A stretch of 64,000 nucleotides of DNA from Pseudisothecium myosuroides. Lineage: Eukaryota > Streptophyta > Bryopsida > Hypnales > Lembophyllaceae. This document shows, piece after piece, positions 9,573 through 22,358 of the stretch. Every line of letters starts with the position of its first letter. Positions within the stretch are counted from its first letter, which is position 1. The stretch is from positions 16,740,001 through 16,804,000 of the forward strand of contig OX637295.1 of the NCBI GenBank assembly GCA_951799445.1. Direction: 5' to 3'. The notes under the pieces are model-generated. The model had not been told where the DNA came from. It was given only the letters and a program-made list of their open reading frames with translations, and did not search any database. The translations under genes were made by a program, and so were the position numbers.

Positions 9573-12500
9573 AGGGGCGAGGCTCCACCTCATTTGAAGA
9601 TGTGACTTCTCCCCAAAGAACTTTGTTTGCATCGAGGTGTTGTCAAACCTTTGGAGAAATATGTCAATCTTGTCCGAGTAGAGCTCACATAAGGTAGGCA
9701 TCCCAAATGCGCCACTGACCTTAAAGCGCCATCTTTAGTGTGTGTACATCTCCAAAATCAGTTATGTACCTCTATGAAAGAAACGCTTTTAGAACCAAAC
9801 TTTGTTCTTTCATAACTTTTGCATACAGTATCCAAATGTCGCGTTCTTTGGTACGTTGGAACCTCCTTTCCCTTGCCAATAAGAATATTTAAAAATTTGA
9901 ACAGTCTAATAGTAGTAATTAGGCACAGTACCAATTAGTGGCGGTTTTGGGATACCTACCTTTGTTGTGTTGTCTTAAGCCAAGTGACCCAGGCGTGATC
10001 TGTGAATGCTTCCCAAGTTTGAATTTGAGCTTTTAAGGAGGCCAAGGTGAATTTGTATGGGACTTTGTGTAAATAGTAAAGTTGAAATTATTTTTGAAGT
10101 TTTATTGTATGTTTTGTGTGTGTTTTGATGGATTTTGTTAAACTATTGGGTTGTTGGAGTCCTAATTTGGTGATTTTGGAGAGTGTTTTTACCAATTTGG
10201 ATGTGTTTTTTCAGTGTTTTTTTAAGACAAATCTAATCGGATGAGGTGGCAGATTGTTAAGTTGTGGAGGAGGTCACCTAGTTGGGGTTAGATTTCATCA
10301 AAGTAGTATGAGGGTATTATGTGGCCGGTTTCAATTGAAATTTATGCTAAGTTGAGAATAGATTTGTATTCAATCAAGGATGAGGATGTTTGCATTTTGC
10401 TTTGGATGTAGTTGAGTCTAAGTTGGTAGTTGGCAAGTCATTAGGTCGTCTCTTTCCCCTCTAGTAACCGCTAGTTTGAGAATTCCTATTAGGTTGGGCT
10501 TCTCTTTCATTTTTCTTTACCCACTACGCAAGAGACTAGTGAGAGTCCCAGCCCTAAGATGGTTGTGTATTTTTCTTTGTTTTTGGAAGTCTATGAGATT
10601 ATTTGTGTAAGGTTTTTTGGTGTGTTTGTGTATGGAGTGAATGTGCGTGCTTGCAGAATCATGAAGATGATCTAGGTTGTTTAAGTGTGATTAAGTGATG
10701 TGATTAAGTATATGTGTCCTAATTGAGAGGAACTGGAGTTGAAGAGATTATGTGTACACAAAGGTGTGACCAAATCGGAGTATGTATGAAAAATGAAGTG
10801 AAGAAAGAAGATTAACCTGTGGGATGTGTATTAATGAGAAATGGAAAAATTGTGATGTCAAATGGAGTGATGGGGATGAGTGTTAGAACGATAATTGAAT
10901 GAAAGACTGGTGTATGTCCAAATTGGTGGAGAACAATGTGAAATGAGATGAGGATGACTTAATTGTTGAAAGTCTGTGAAATTGTAAGAGGTGAATTATT
11001 CACCAATTTGGTAGTATAATAAAAATAATTTTAGCTGAATTGGTTCTTGTGTGTTGTATATGAATGCTTGTGTTTATGACATTGATTGATTATGTGAATG
11101 AATGAGCTGTGAGTCAAGTTGGAAGTTTTATAAAATTAAAAAATTGCAAGTGTTGAATTCCAATTGGAATGTATAATGTTGTTGTAGTGTGACTGATGAG
11201 TTCCAAGTTGGGAATGTGGGTATAATTTGGAATTTAATTGAATGTCTTGGTCGAGTCAAGAAAAATAAATGATTGTGTGTATTGGAATTGTGCTACTTGT
11301 TTTTGAGTTTGAACTTATTAGCACAGATTTTCCTACTTGACCATCTCCCTTGAAATGAACTTATTATACTAAAAAGAGTAATTTTCCAATAGGTCATTAT
11401 TCTCCTTCAACACTTTGGCATCAATCCGTGATAATGTAGCTACAGGCTTCAAAAATCATTTTTTTTTAAATATAGCTATAAATAATATTATGATTAATTT
11501 TTTCAAGTTTTTTTCCAGCCATGACTTACATATTGAGCCTCTAAAGTCAAAGCCAAAAAATATTTTGCAACAATGTAATAAATATCAAACCAACTAGTCC
11601 CTAAAAAATATTCAAAAATATATGCACATCATTTCTAGAAATTCAACAAAAGATATAACATGCTCACAATCTTTGGAATTATCCTAGTTCCTTTATAATG
11701 TGGAACTTCCAAATCAGATGCATTAATTTCAACAATGGAGAAGGAAATATAGAGTAATACATTCATTCAATCATAATTTAATAGTTCTCTAACTACTTCA
11801 AGTTTTATAATAAGGTGAATTCTTTTCACCCATTCTACCCTTCTTGCACAAACTTGTCCTAAAATTTTGCCCATCCCTTCCTTGCACAAGATTTTTTTAA
11901 TAGTTCAATATGGCATTATTACAAACACGCAAAATTTGAAACCAAAGAGTACTACATGTATACAAACAGTTCACAATTCAATAATTTAGTTGAAATAGTA
12001 ATGAAATTTTTTTCTAATTTTCCCACTTTTGTTATTGAAATTTTGAAGATGACATGGCATTTTGACCTCCTAGGCCTAAAAGATGTTTAAATATCTCAAG
12101 ACAATGCATGGGACGCATGGAATTTTGAAACAAGATTTGAAAACTGCATTCTCAAACTAAATTCATAAGCTCACAATTGTTCAACAAGTAAGAAAAGGCC
12201 AAGTCTCAAGGAATGATTATGCATTTTCATAGGCTGTTTATAAAGATCAAACTAATTCCACAGAATTAAAGAATTTGAAAACCCTCATTCTTATAAATAA
12301 GTATTCACAATTCACTTCTTCACATGGACCACAGCCTGAATATAAGACTCCAATTTCAATCTCAAAGCTTTAATTTATATTTCGATGACTTTTTGAATAT
12401 TATGTCCATCTTCAATTTTCCTAAATTTGCAAAGTTCAACACTTGAATTCACCCCCCCAAGGTGGGCATCTCCAATACCGCTCCTTTTATAAAACTACCC

Positions 12501-12630
12501 TTAAGCACCATGACACCGGGTCCTATTGAAAAATGACCCTAATTATAGGACACAATGTACATGTTATAGTACCATGCACTATTACTAGGGCAATTTGATC
12601 GTCTCTTCAAGAGTATTCCCGTGTACTTCG
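9573..12630. other. Gene-free stretch with a strongly G/T-skewed block
   Basis: Positions about 9735-9935 recur at about 14130-14305. From about 10060 to 11300 the plus strand is rich in G and T and poor in C, with no open frame of note. From about 11330 to 12600 it is A/T-rich. No gene was recognised. The skewed block could be the untranslated part of a retroelement. Confidence 0.45.
9735..9935 (+). repeat. Diverged dispersed repeat, copy 1
   Basis: Shares GTGTACATCTCCAAAATCA, ATATCCAAATGTC-type and CTCCTTTCCCTTGCCAATAA segments in the same order with 14130-14305. Ends and class are unknown. Confidence 0.6.
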
Positions 12631-14090
12631 TTCCTAAAGTCCTAGTGTCCCTTTAGGGGATAAAATGGATTTTGGACAAGCTCCTACGGTCTTAATATTT
12701 GTCATGATTTTTAAATTTTTTATTGAGATAGAGAAAGACATTAGCTTTCCAAAAATACAAATTTTTATTTCAATTAGAGCCTGGGAGCAAAAGCTATGGC
12801 ACAAAAGGCCTTTTTCTTAGTTTAGTGGGCAAAAAAAACCCCTCAAAAAACCTTAAAATAAATTAATTTTTTTTTGTATGTATTATATTTTTATCTACAT
12901 GGAAAGCTTTGATTTATTCCATTTGGATTTTTATATGACAATTATAGACAATCTTGTTTTTTGGGGCAATTAGAGCATCTTCTTGAAAAAATAACTTGTA
13001 CTCCCTCTGTCCCACTAAAAACCTCCAAAACTCTTCCCATTAAGAAATTAACTATATTTTCAATCAAAGAGCCAAAAATACATTCATTCAAGAATAAATA
13101 ACCCATCCCTTATATCTATGCAAAATCTCAAGCTTAGACATTATCATTTAGGCACCTAAAATTCATATCAAAAGTGTGATATTTGAACATATTTTATAAT
13201 TGCTGCCAGCTCTGTCATTTTAGATGATTTAAAGGGTGGTGGCTGCAATGAAATTGTAATGACATGTTCTCCAACCTAAATATCCAAAAATAAAAAAACT
13301 GTCCCACTTTATGATCAAATTTTAATAGCACCAAAGTAATCACTAAATAGGCTGTCAACACTACTATTTGACAAAGAAATTAGTACAAGGTGTCTCATAC
13401 CGCCAAGGCCAAGCTTGCAAGGCCACGGGAATGCTTTTTGATTGTCTCACTTGCCCCCACAAGGTTGTTCAATGTAACAAGCACTTACTAAACAATCAAA
13501 AACACAAAAAGAGCTTTTTAGTGGGACAAAAATTCTGCTTGATTTGGAGGTTTTTAGTGGGACAGGATTCAGTTTTTACCTCAATTTTCACATTTTAAAA
13601 AATAGTTTCACAAGGTTAAAATCTCTCGCTAAAACAATCTCACCATTGAGATTAGTGTATTTCAATTCCATCTTAGAGCTATTAACAATTTAAATTTTCC
13701 TTCAATCTTAAACCTACTTCTACTTAGCATTTTTTTAATGAGTGAAAACTAAGTGGTTTTCTCCTAGATTCTCAACTCAATCTTTCGTCATATAAAATTA
13801 GAAAATCAAAATCAGCAGAGCAAAATTTTAAGCTCTGAATGTTCAAAGCCCAAAAATGTAGTTGAGCAAGGTGCAAAATAACTCATTACCTTATTTTAAA
13901 TTTAAATATCTTGCAATTTGCATAGTCAAAGTTCTTGAGATTTCATCTAGTACACATTCTTACTCTAGTCTAGTAAAAGATTCTACAGTCAGATATTAAA
14001 AAAGAACATTTTTTTTTGCTCTTTGCTATAAAAATGGTAGTTTGGAGTGTTTTTTGATGGAAAAGAGGCCTTTAGTTGGGACTTTAAGGG
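12631..14090 (+). mobile_element. TTAA-family TIR element, subfamily 2, with nested Stowaway
   Basis: The left end is decayed (TTCGTTCCTAAAG in place of TTAACCCCTAAAG). The right end is TTTAAGGG followed by TTAA (14091-14094). The interior matches 53662-54594 and 61387-62305. A Stowaway-like MITE is inserted at 13001. Without it the element would be about 0.9 kb, the family norm. Confidence 0.75.
13001..13564. mobile_element. Stowaway-type MITE (CTCCCTCTGTCCCACTAAAA)
   Basis: The left end CTCCCTCTGTCCCACTAAAA follows TA (12999-13000); the right end is its inverse but has lost the last few bases (ends GTGGGACAG). The sibling TTAA element at 54.0 kb has the uninterrupted target ACTTGTAGGATTC. 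A second copy is at 40058-40630. Confidence 0.85.
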
Positions 14091-14129
14091 TTAATGCAAG
14101 AAAAGGCCCTCATATGGGGGCGTCCGACT

Positions 14130-14305
14130 ATGCATCATTTCTTTGTGTACATCTCCAAAATCAACATGTACCTCTCACCCTTCATAGTCACCGCATGATA
14201 TCCAAATGTCACGATCATGGTCTTTAGTACGTGCATTGAAATCTCCTTTCCCTTGCCAATAAAAAAATATGAAAATTTGATCAGTCTAGTAATAATAACT
14301 AGACA
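14130..14305 (+). repeat. Diverged dispersed repeat, copy 2
   Basis: Similar in order and content to 9735-9935. It is followed at about 14308 by the A-rich tail (minus strand) of a LINE-like fragment. Confidence 0.6.
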
Positions 14306-14307
14306 AA

Positions 14308-14400
14308 GTAGTAGATTTTTTATTTATTTTTTGAAACAAATGGGAATCCATTGCATTAAAAAAATCCACAATATAAGTCAGCCAAGCCAAAAAGGCTAGA
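14308..14400 (-). mobile_element. LINE-like retroposon 3' end
   Basis: The minus-strand reading has AATGCAATGGATTCCCAT, then TTGTTTCAAAAAATAAATAA, matching the tails elsewhere in the window. The 5' limit is not defined. Confidence 0.5.
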
Positions 14401-14437
14401 CAAATGAAGAGAAAAAGAACATCACAATAGCAAAATT

Positions 14438-14721
14438 GCAAGACGCTAAATGGATCCCACGAAGTAGGACCAACAGGGTGAAAACGCAAGTTCTCAGCGG
14501 TAAGAGTAAAATCTTGCGCCCTATTTTGTGCCATCTCTAGGATATATTTTAGGCCTCTCCTACTTAATTTGGGGTCTCTAATCGCAAATATGAATTCAAA
14601 ATTTATTTATTTTTTAATTTTGTAAAAAAAAAAAATTCCTGCGTTTTCCCTCGAGATAAAATTCCTGCGTTTTCACCCTGCTGGTCCCACTTCGTGAGCC
14701 TCGTTTACTTAGCGTCCTGCA
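14438..14721. mobile_element. 284-bp MITE with long inverted ends and 8-bp duplication
   Basis: Roughly 50-bp inverted ends share GCA(A/G)GACGCTAA, CACGAAGT(A/G)GGACCA and CAGGGTGAAAACGCA. They are flanked by GCA(A/G)AATT on both sides (14430-14437, 14722-14729; one mismatch). The middle shares GGGGTCTCT..ATGAATTCAAAA with the 9349 element. Probably hAT or Mutator-derived. Confidence 0.7.
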
Positions 14722-14894
14722 GCAGAATTGGCGGTTTGTGTGTGTGTCCCCCACTTGGGCCTTAATTTTAATTTTTTAAATTATTTTTTAAACACAAGGA
14801 CATGCCTTAATCGTTTTGAATTTCCTAGAATCATGATTGTCCAATTTAGCAAGAGAGAAATGAAACATGCAACGGGAATCAAAATCTCCTCACT

Positions 14895-15091
14895 TCTTGC
14901 TAGTAGGCTAGACTCATGCATTATCTGGAACAAGAAGGGCCCTCCCCTTTGTTTGTTTCAGTAGTTCTCTTGGTTTCTTTTTGGCTCTTGCTCTTATCTC
15001 TTCATTGTCCAGCTCTTGAGTTTGGTTGTTGTTCTTGGTTTTTTTTAATGCAATGGTTCGTTCCATTTGTTCAAAAAAAATAAAAAAAAAT
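14895..15091 (+). mobile_element. LINE-like retroposon, 197 bp, with 13-bp duplication
   Basis: It is flanked by the exact repeat AAATCTCCTCACT (14882-14894 and 15092-15104). The insert ends AATGCAATGG..TTCCATTTGTTC followed by an (A)nT-type tail, and shares its 3' 100 bp with 44150-44265. Target duplication plus an A-rich tail indicate target-primed reverse transcription. Confidence 0.8.
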
Positions 15092-15104
15092 AAATCTCCT
15101 CACT

Positions 15105-16264
15105 GGCTGCTGAGAACATGTTCCCTGAAGGGAAAACACCTAAAATTAAAATTAAAAATAATAGGGGCTACCTGGCACTGTAGAGAGGCTTCTTACAGTA
15201 AATCGGGAACATCTTGGAACCGGCGATAAATTTGCCAGGATTTAACTTAACTTATGTGCTGCTAGCCCAGTTCTCTACAGTAGAAGGATGAAGCTACTTA
15301 CATCCATGGAAATGGATGAAACTTGCAATCTATAGATGAAATTTTATTTATTAATCCAAAATGATGTACATTCATCCAAATTTGAGTGATACCGTCTCAA
15401 GATTTGGTTGCAAATCAGCGATGTCATCCACTGAAAAGCAAGAATATTTTCGCTCAAAAAAATAATCGCTTTTGAGCGCAATTTTGCTATCCCCCCACCC
15501 CGTTGTACTAGCCTTCTTTGGAGGCTTGGCCCCTCCGTTGGGATAATGTTGAAATTTTTTATTTCCCACTCATGATAAAATTTGCAAGTTTTGAATTCAT
15601 AATTGCAATCAGAGGCCCCATATTAGTTGCAGAAGGTGAGGTGTATAGCCACTAACAAAATTGAGTACAAATCTGAAATGTTTTCATTCAAACAAATATA
15701 CCATCAGCATCAATGGACAAAGTCCAAAAGTAGATATACAAAAGTTGTAGTATACAACATACTACACATTACCATCAAAGTTTGAAGAAAAAATTAGTTG
15801 TGATTTGAAAGAAAATTAATTTCAAAGTTAGCCATGAATAAAACACGCTTTTGTTTGCCATGATTTGGAATTACTTTATCTTTTGTCAATTTTTTCTTAG
15901 AACTTCAAAAAAAAATTTATGCCTCGGCATGTAGGTATACATCATTTCAAATTGTTGTACACAAAAATTGAAGGAAATTGGCATTTATAGAATTTAAAAT
16001 ACCAACAATTTGACAAACATGCAAATGATGTTGGTTCTCCCAATATTTGAATATTTTTTGGAATTGAGAGCATGGGATTGCATGAGCCAATGTAGAAAAA
16101 GTATAGGTTGCAACATGGACCATTGTTATATCTTAATGCCCTTGCATTTGAAAAAATTGATGAATAGGTCAATACAATTTAATTTATATTTTACAACAAT
16201 ATAATGCGCTTTTAGGATCAGGTTTTTTGTTTGAAGACTAGAGTTCATGATGCATATAACTAGA
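15105..16264. other. Non-coding spacer with old repeat traces
   Basis: Contains a reversed fragment (about 15575-15640) similar to the middle of the 9349 and 14438 elements. Nothing else was recognised. Confidence 0.4.
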
Positions 16265-18848
16265 TCAAAAAATTCAAAAAAACCCTAATCATTCTCAATT
16301 TCATCAACAAATTGCCAATTTTCAAAAATTACAGTGACCTTCATGAAATTCCATCCTCATAGTGTCCAAAAGGTACTTTAGCAGAGACTTTTGACTCCAC
16401 TAAATCTGTGCATTCCCTTCTACAATACAATTGTTAATGAATACCATTCATCTAGAGAAGTATACACATTATTTGCACCAAATTTAACTAACATAAAAAA
16501 AGAATGAAGACATTGCTCATAAGATGGCAACAACAATACAAAATGGAGGTGATAGGATGGCAACAAAGACTAGATCACGGCGGCTTGCAATGAAATTTCA
16601 ATTTCTACAAATATGGTAATTTTGCTCACATAGATTCATATTGTTTTGCAAATTTGTCTACAAACTTTGGTAGCAAATTCATACTAATCATATAATGTAG
16701 GTGGTTTGAAATTATTGTGGTCACATCGGTCGAGTTAGGATTGTCAGACTTCCCAAACATGCGGACATATTGGACAATTTGGGCGAACTGGACAAAGAAT
16801 GTGACTACCTTAAACTAGTCACATTGGGCAAGTCAAAGGCATTGGATGTCTTGGACGGGAGGTCAAATTGGATGGTTTGGACGGACAGTCTGTCCAATGT
16901 GACAACTATGTTTAAAGTGGTAGTTTTAACTACTAGCTAAATAAGTATTTTTTTCCTTTTAAATATGATATCCTATTTTGAAATTTGAGTTATCATATAA
17001 TGTCAACCTATATTTTCTTTCAAAAAAATTATTAATAAATTTTATTTCACTTCTTTTAATTATATAATTAGCTTGAAAATGGATTTATGATCTATACACC
17101 TTTATAGATGATAGTGGAGATGCTTACCCAAGGCTCAACATTATTGACATCTACGTATTTTTTTGGATATTTATCATCGTGCGTTTCTTGGAGAGGAGCT
17201 CTTGCTAGATAAAATTTTGTGTCTTTTTTTAGTTATGCTCTCCTACATATATTCATTCACTCTGTCCAGAAGAAGAACATTCTCAAGAATTTGGTTTGGA
17301 AACCTGACCTAGAACTGGAATGTAGGCTCGTAGCCATATGGGTATGCAAAACAAACTTTATAGAATTCTGAGGGTTCAATTTAGAAAGCAGAGATTCAAT
17401 TAGGGATCTAGATCCAAGAATGCTTCTCCTTTGCTTCTTCAATTTGGTGCCAAGAACAATCGGCAAGAGCCATCATGCAGGCAAATGGTTCGCGAGAGTT
17501 GAATGGGATTTTAGAAATGGGAGAATAATCTGTGCCACGTTTCTATATAATATGCAAGTGCTGCTGCAGAATCTGAGTTACAAAGTTTTGTGCATTTGTT
17601 GGAAGTCAACGTTCATGGGAGGTTTGCGGATTGATGCGGATGCCAAACAAACCAATTCTTTGTTTTTTCCGCGCTCTCTTGATCACGATGAGTTTGATCC
17701 AATATTTCCCGATGTTTGGAGATATGCTCTTGGGCACTTGTCATAAAAATGTCCAAAGACGCAATGGTAACAATGTGTAGAACAAAATTCCATTCAATCA
17801 TCTAGAAAGAGAACGAGAGAGAAATCAAGTGGGCGGACAACTAAAGAGTTTGTAATGAATTCATTGTAAATTTGGATTTACTTGCGCCAATGAGGAGTTG
17901 AGGAGTTGAGAATCAAGTATGATCATCAGACACTGATTGATTTATCTTCATTCGTTCATTCTGTACTTGAATCATAAAATATCAATTGTTGTTGCTCAAA
18001 ACATTGTTTTCAAAACTGGTTTTGTGGTTAATTTTGCAAATGGAATGATGAAATGGAACAAAAGGAGCCAAAATGTCATTGTTTTGATAGATATGGGACA
18101 TATACAATAATTATTGTTTGGAATTGGTTGCATGATTTTTTAATTCTTTGGTGTAAATGCATCATTTGTTCAAATCCTTAGAAAGACCATGGTTGGACTC
18201 TGAAAAGAAAATTAAGATTTTGATTGCTATATATGTTTGGAGATAATTAGGTGTAAACTTGTTTGAACTTTTGACTGAATTTAAATGAAAATGAGCCGCC
18301 TTAGAGGTAAATGACTGATGTTTTAAGATTGTACCCAATTTATAGATTAATAAATTGTTTAAAGTGTATGTTTTATGCACCTTATTCTGCACCTTATCCT
18401 GCACCTTCTAGAGCATAAATCACTCAATCAGCATTTGATCTATAATTATGACAAAAAAAACACTATCAGTGAGAGATATGTTGATTCAACGTTTGTTGAA
18501 GCTCCATCGAAACCGGGCAATGTATGCCACCTCGAGTGAGCGACTGACAAACAATGCCACACATATACTTAGGTTATAATTCAAAGTTCCAAACAAGAGC
18601 ATACCATTCGTCGGTCAATTATGTTAAATTTTTGGAGATACAAGCTCTAAAAATTCAATTGCAACATACATCTATACTAGGCTCTAAAACCTAGGACAGG
18701 TTCAGATTTTAGTTTCAAGCATTGTCGGCGTTAGGACTGCAAAGTACCATTGAAAGCAGTGGAATTCCACCAAATTAACATAACTAATTCGCTTTGCACA
18801 GCTACATTGGAAAGGAAGTCCACCGACGTGGCATAATTTCTAAGTAAA
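16265..18848 (+). repeat. Left arm of a 2.5-kb inverted repeat around the lumen-protein gene
   Basis: Reading rightward from about 16330, this sequence matches the reverse complement of the segment reading leftward from about 28380. It is collinear to 18848 (partner about 23165) and interrupted in the partner at 27308-28250 and 24251-26007. Removing those gives about 2.52 kb on both sides. Similarity fades between 16265 and 16330. No intact gene; a 108-codon open frame at 17420 is not kept in the partner arm. Confidence 0.8.
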
Positions 18849-18852
18849 TTAA

Positions 18853-19321
18853 TCCCTAAAAGACCGTTTGTCTCCTTGGTGGACAATTTGGGTCCAGGCA
18901 GGTTCCTATTGTCTCAATTTGTAGTGGAATTTTTTGAATTTTTTTGAGGTTGTGTATTTTTTTGAACGCTTTGTGGATATATAAAAGTTATGTCTAATAT
19001 TTTCTAATTATAGAATGATACAGAAATTGAGTTTACACCATGATGTTTGTCATTGTAATATACACACATGGTGAAATTTCTGATTTTTTGAAATATTTTT
19101 CTATTTGATTTGATTTTTCTTCACTTTTTCTTCAAAAACTCTCAAAAAAATCAGTTTTTCACAAAAAAATCTAAAAAATTTATGAAGTATAGAAGACATG
19201 TAGTTCCATCTCTGAAAAATAAATATAAATTTTTCATTCATATCTAGTTGCAAAATGGTAGAAAACTGAGTGATAAGCAGTAAGGCTTGAAATCAGTGGT
19301 CATGGATCCGTCCTTTAAGGG
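18853..19321. mobile_element. 469-bp TTAA-flanked MITE with empty site in partner arm
   Basis: It begins TCCCTAAAAGACC and ends GTCCTTTAAGGG, flanked by TTAA (18849-18852, 19322-19325). The partner arm near 23165 reads AAGTAAGTTAAGG without the insert, so target and duplication are directly visible. Confidence 0.85.
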
Positions 19322-19325
19322 TTAA

Positions 19326-19978
19326 GGATTAAATGAAATTAGTAGTCCATTGGGCATTTTCAAAGTCAAATCTTAAATTTCACTTAGCTCTTGATTTTGA
19401 ATGCAAATAGCCTCAACTAGGAATATATATATCTTCAATAACTTACTTTTTATTCCATTTTGATTTCTTCAAACAATGCTAAAATTGCAGATTTTGTGGT
19501 CCTTTGAAGACTATGTTTTGTGTCTCTTTGAAATCTTGGTATAAGTTGCATATGAATTGTCTCTTGAATTTTTTGAAATGAGTTTAAGGAGTTTACAAAC
19601 TACACTCTACCCCTTGTTAATCACTATTTGGAAGACAATCATATTACAAGGCAAATATTTTAAATGGAGACATGTGTACTACAAACAATGATAGTGTGGT
19701 GATAGTGCGACAAGGATATAAAATATCCAGAATGTCATTGACAAGAGGGTCGAGCGTACAATACATCCAGAGAATTTTGCGTCCGAACTTCAAGTCTTTG
19801 TAAACACATTAAGTCCTGACACAGTGCTCCTCTATCATACCCCCAAATCCTGAACATGTTCAAGTGCACACTCCAAAAGACTCGTCTATTGGTCCAAAGG
19901 CCACACAGAAAGTGAGGCCAAGTGCAAGTCCAAGTCGTAAGATAACTTGCTCAAAATTTACTTCTAGCAGTCTTGAGC
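19326..19978. other. 3' flank of the lumen-protein gene
   Basis: Downstream region of the minus-strand gene ending at 19979; it presumably includes its 3' UTR. I see no other gene. Confidence 0.4.
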
Positions 19979-22358
19979 CTAAGGAACATAGTCTTCATCG
20001 AGTTCACTAAAATCCATGTCGTCTACCCGTCCTGACCCCTGCAACAACAGCAAAATAACCCTAAAAATCTCAATTGGCTTATCGTAAAAGAATCAATGGC
20101 CACATAGCTTCTACAGATTATATATGAATCTCAGAGCTTCTCGTGGGAGATGGGATTGAACTTCAGCCCTTCTGGAAGATATCAACAAACGAACGATCCA
20201 GCAGGAATATCTGAATTTTGAGCAGACCTCATGGAATGGAAATGTTACCTGTCTATTGTTAACCTTGCCCAGGTAACCGGTAGCCTTGAAATTTTTCAGC
20301 TGCAGTGGACCTAGCTTTGCTTGATTTTCGTCCACCGAAATTTGGAAGCTCACCTATATTAGACCAAGCCACAGTGGAGGTGGGTCGATGAACATGACGA
20401 TACATGGACACAAACCAGTAATTACAAAGAACGACAAACAGGTGCATGCAAATGGGCCAGGTTACAATATGCAAACCTTCGATTTCCCTGGTGGAACTTC
20501 GGCCAGAGTATCTATTCGCAAGTTCTCTTCCTGTCACCACAGTTTGGTCACTGTTATTGAGCATTGAGGTATTTACATGTGAAAGAGCATTGCATTTAGA
20601 CAAAGCTACCTCGAAACAAGTTCAATCAATACTAAGTTGACAAGCAGGGAGACTCACGGCATCCAATGCAGGTTCACCTTGGGCGTCATAAACTCTGCCA
20701 AATATGTCCTGCACATGAAGAAATTCTGCTTCTTATTGCTGCAAGTCCTCACAGTAAAGCCCTAACTCAGATAATAATCCGAGAATGCTAAAAAAATGTG
20801 AACCTAATGCTCCTGTAGGCGTAGTAAGCATTACCTTCGAGATCTTTCCGGCGGATATCTATGTTAGCACTACACGAGATCACTTTACCATTAACAAATC
20901 TGATACAGCAGCGGAATGCAACTCTTCTGAGTGCTAAGTACAGTTTCAGAATTAGAGCATTTGCTTGAAAGTATTGAACAATCAACGACATTCTAAATTT
21001 TAGAGTTTCTTAGCTCAAGATTCAGCAGAAAGCTGGTGAATGAGTTGCTTACAGCATTATATACTGCCTGCTTGACAGGGTTGTTCACGTCACCAGTAAC
21101 TCGGAAACATCGAACCCCGAAGGAGGTGCCTCCCGTCACCGTTGTCTGACCTTCTGAGACTCATTCAAGCGTGAACCGTAAATATCAGAGAAAGTGGGCA
21201 GGAAGAGTGCTTCAAGATGCTGCCAGAGATCCAGGTGGAGTAGAGAACTAGAGATCAAGAACCAGATAAGTGAATCGTAGCGACGTTTCACTGCCCGCTA
21301 CTGTACATCATTGACCCTAAAGACTCGAATCAATTCGATCTTAGTGGATAGATATCTTCAAACATCTATTAGTTGCAACTACAGTACGCTTTGTTCAGTG
21401 CAAATAAAATATTGGAAGGAGCTTGGCAAGGTTACTGTGCTACATTCCAGTCAAATCTGACTTCATTTGAATTACGAGAACAGAAGTACGTGAATATTAG
21501 ATTCAGTTGCCTTCGCAGTGAATTCATAGGTCTAAGCAACAAAAGATAATTAGAATCAGCAAATTCCTACAAATTCCTACAAATTTCACTCAATAAACTA
21601 TCAAAAGCTTGTTTGAATTTTGAACCTTAGATTTAAAATTATATAATAAAATAGTGGTAACAGCAATGGTAGCTTTAACACTTTCAAATTGAAAACCTAC
21701 AACTCTTAACTGTAACTGTACATCAAATCCAAAATACTGTTTCAAGTTACATTTCGTGAGAAATTGTTGCAAATCTTCAAACCCGAAAGCCATTAGGGTT
21801 ATGATGCGCAATTAAATGCGCACTCACTCGAGGTCATTATTTCTTTTCCTTTCAAACTGAGCAAACTCACCCGGACATGGAACAGGAGTGGCCTCGATAT
21901 TGGAAAGGACCAATTTCACCTCGGCCAACGCGACATCATTGCTTCCAAGTAGCAAAGCAGCTGCAGCAGCTCCACTTCCGCTCCACAGAAACGTTCGGCG
22001 CGACTGCGACTGATGATTCTTCCCCTCATCTGCTCACCTGCTCACCATGAGGTTCAGCTCCTTACAGAACCGCATTGCATCCAGCATTCCAAGGTTCATC
22101 AAAATTCACTCAGAAAACAAAATTTCTATATATCATTTAAAAACCACAAACGCACTCAGCACTTCAGATCAATCCGATTTTGCAAAACTGATCAAGAAAC
22201 AATGAGAGGAACGAATGAAGACCTGTGAGAATTGTCGCTGCTCGTTGTGGTGAACGGATTGGCGCTTGTTCGGCTGCACGAACCAGAACCGAATATCGAT
22301 GCGAAATTAGTCCCACGCGGTTTGGGATACACGGAAGGCTCGCCATCGGCATGGCCAT
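19979..22358 (-). CDS. Predicted thylakoid-lumen protein, complete seven-exon gene
   Basis: Seen: exons at 22358-22223, 22029-21871, 21153-21053, 20708-20658, 20530-20477, 20353-20264 and 20038-19979, giving 216 codons plus a TAG stop. All introns are GT..AG with matching phases, and ATG 22358 opens the only frame that joins. Residues 1-50 form a Ser/Arg/Ala-rich, acid-poor chloroplast transit peptide. Residues 56-57 are a twin arginine (SRRTFLW) followed by GAAAAALLLG and an ALA site at 79-81, the bipartite signal of Tat-dependent lumen proteins. The mature part is about 135 residues, with Cys97 and Cys114 (possible disulfide), GGTSFGVRCFRVTG, a VYNADIFGRVYDA segment, a VPPGKSKVSFQISV strand, LQLKNFKATGYLG and an acidic tail ending DEDYVP. 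I recognise it as a conserved plant lumen protein but cannot assign function or symbol. The third intron (717 bp) is the longest. Confidence 0.88.

Noticed and set aside
17420..17746. 108-codon open frame in the left inverted arm
   Set aside because: The partner arm does not keep the frame open and there is no recognisable domain.
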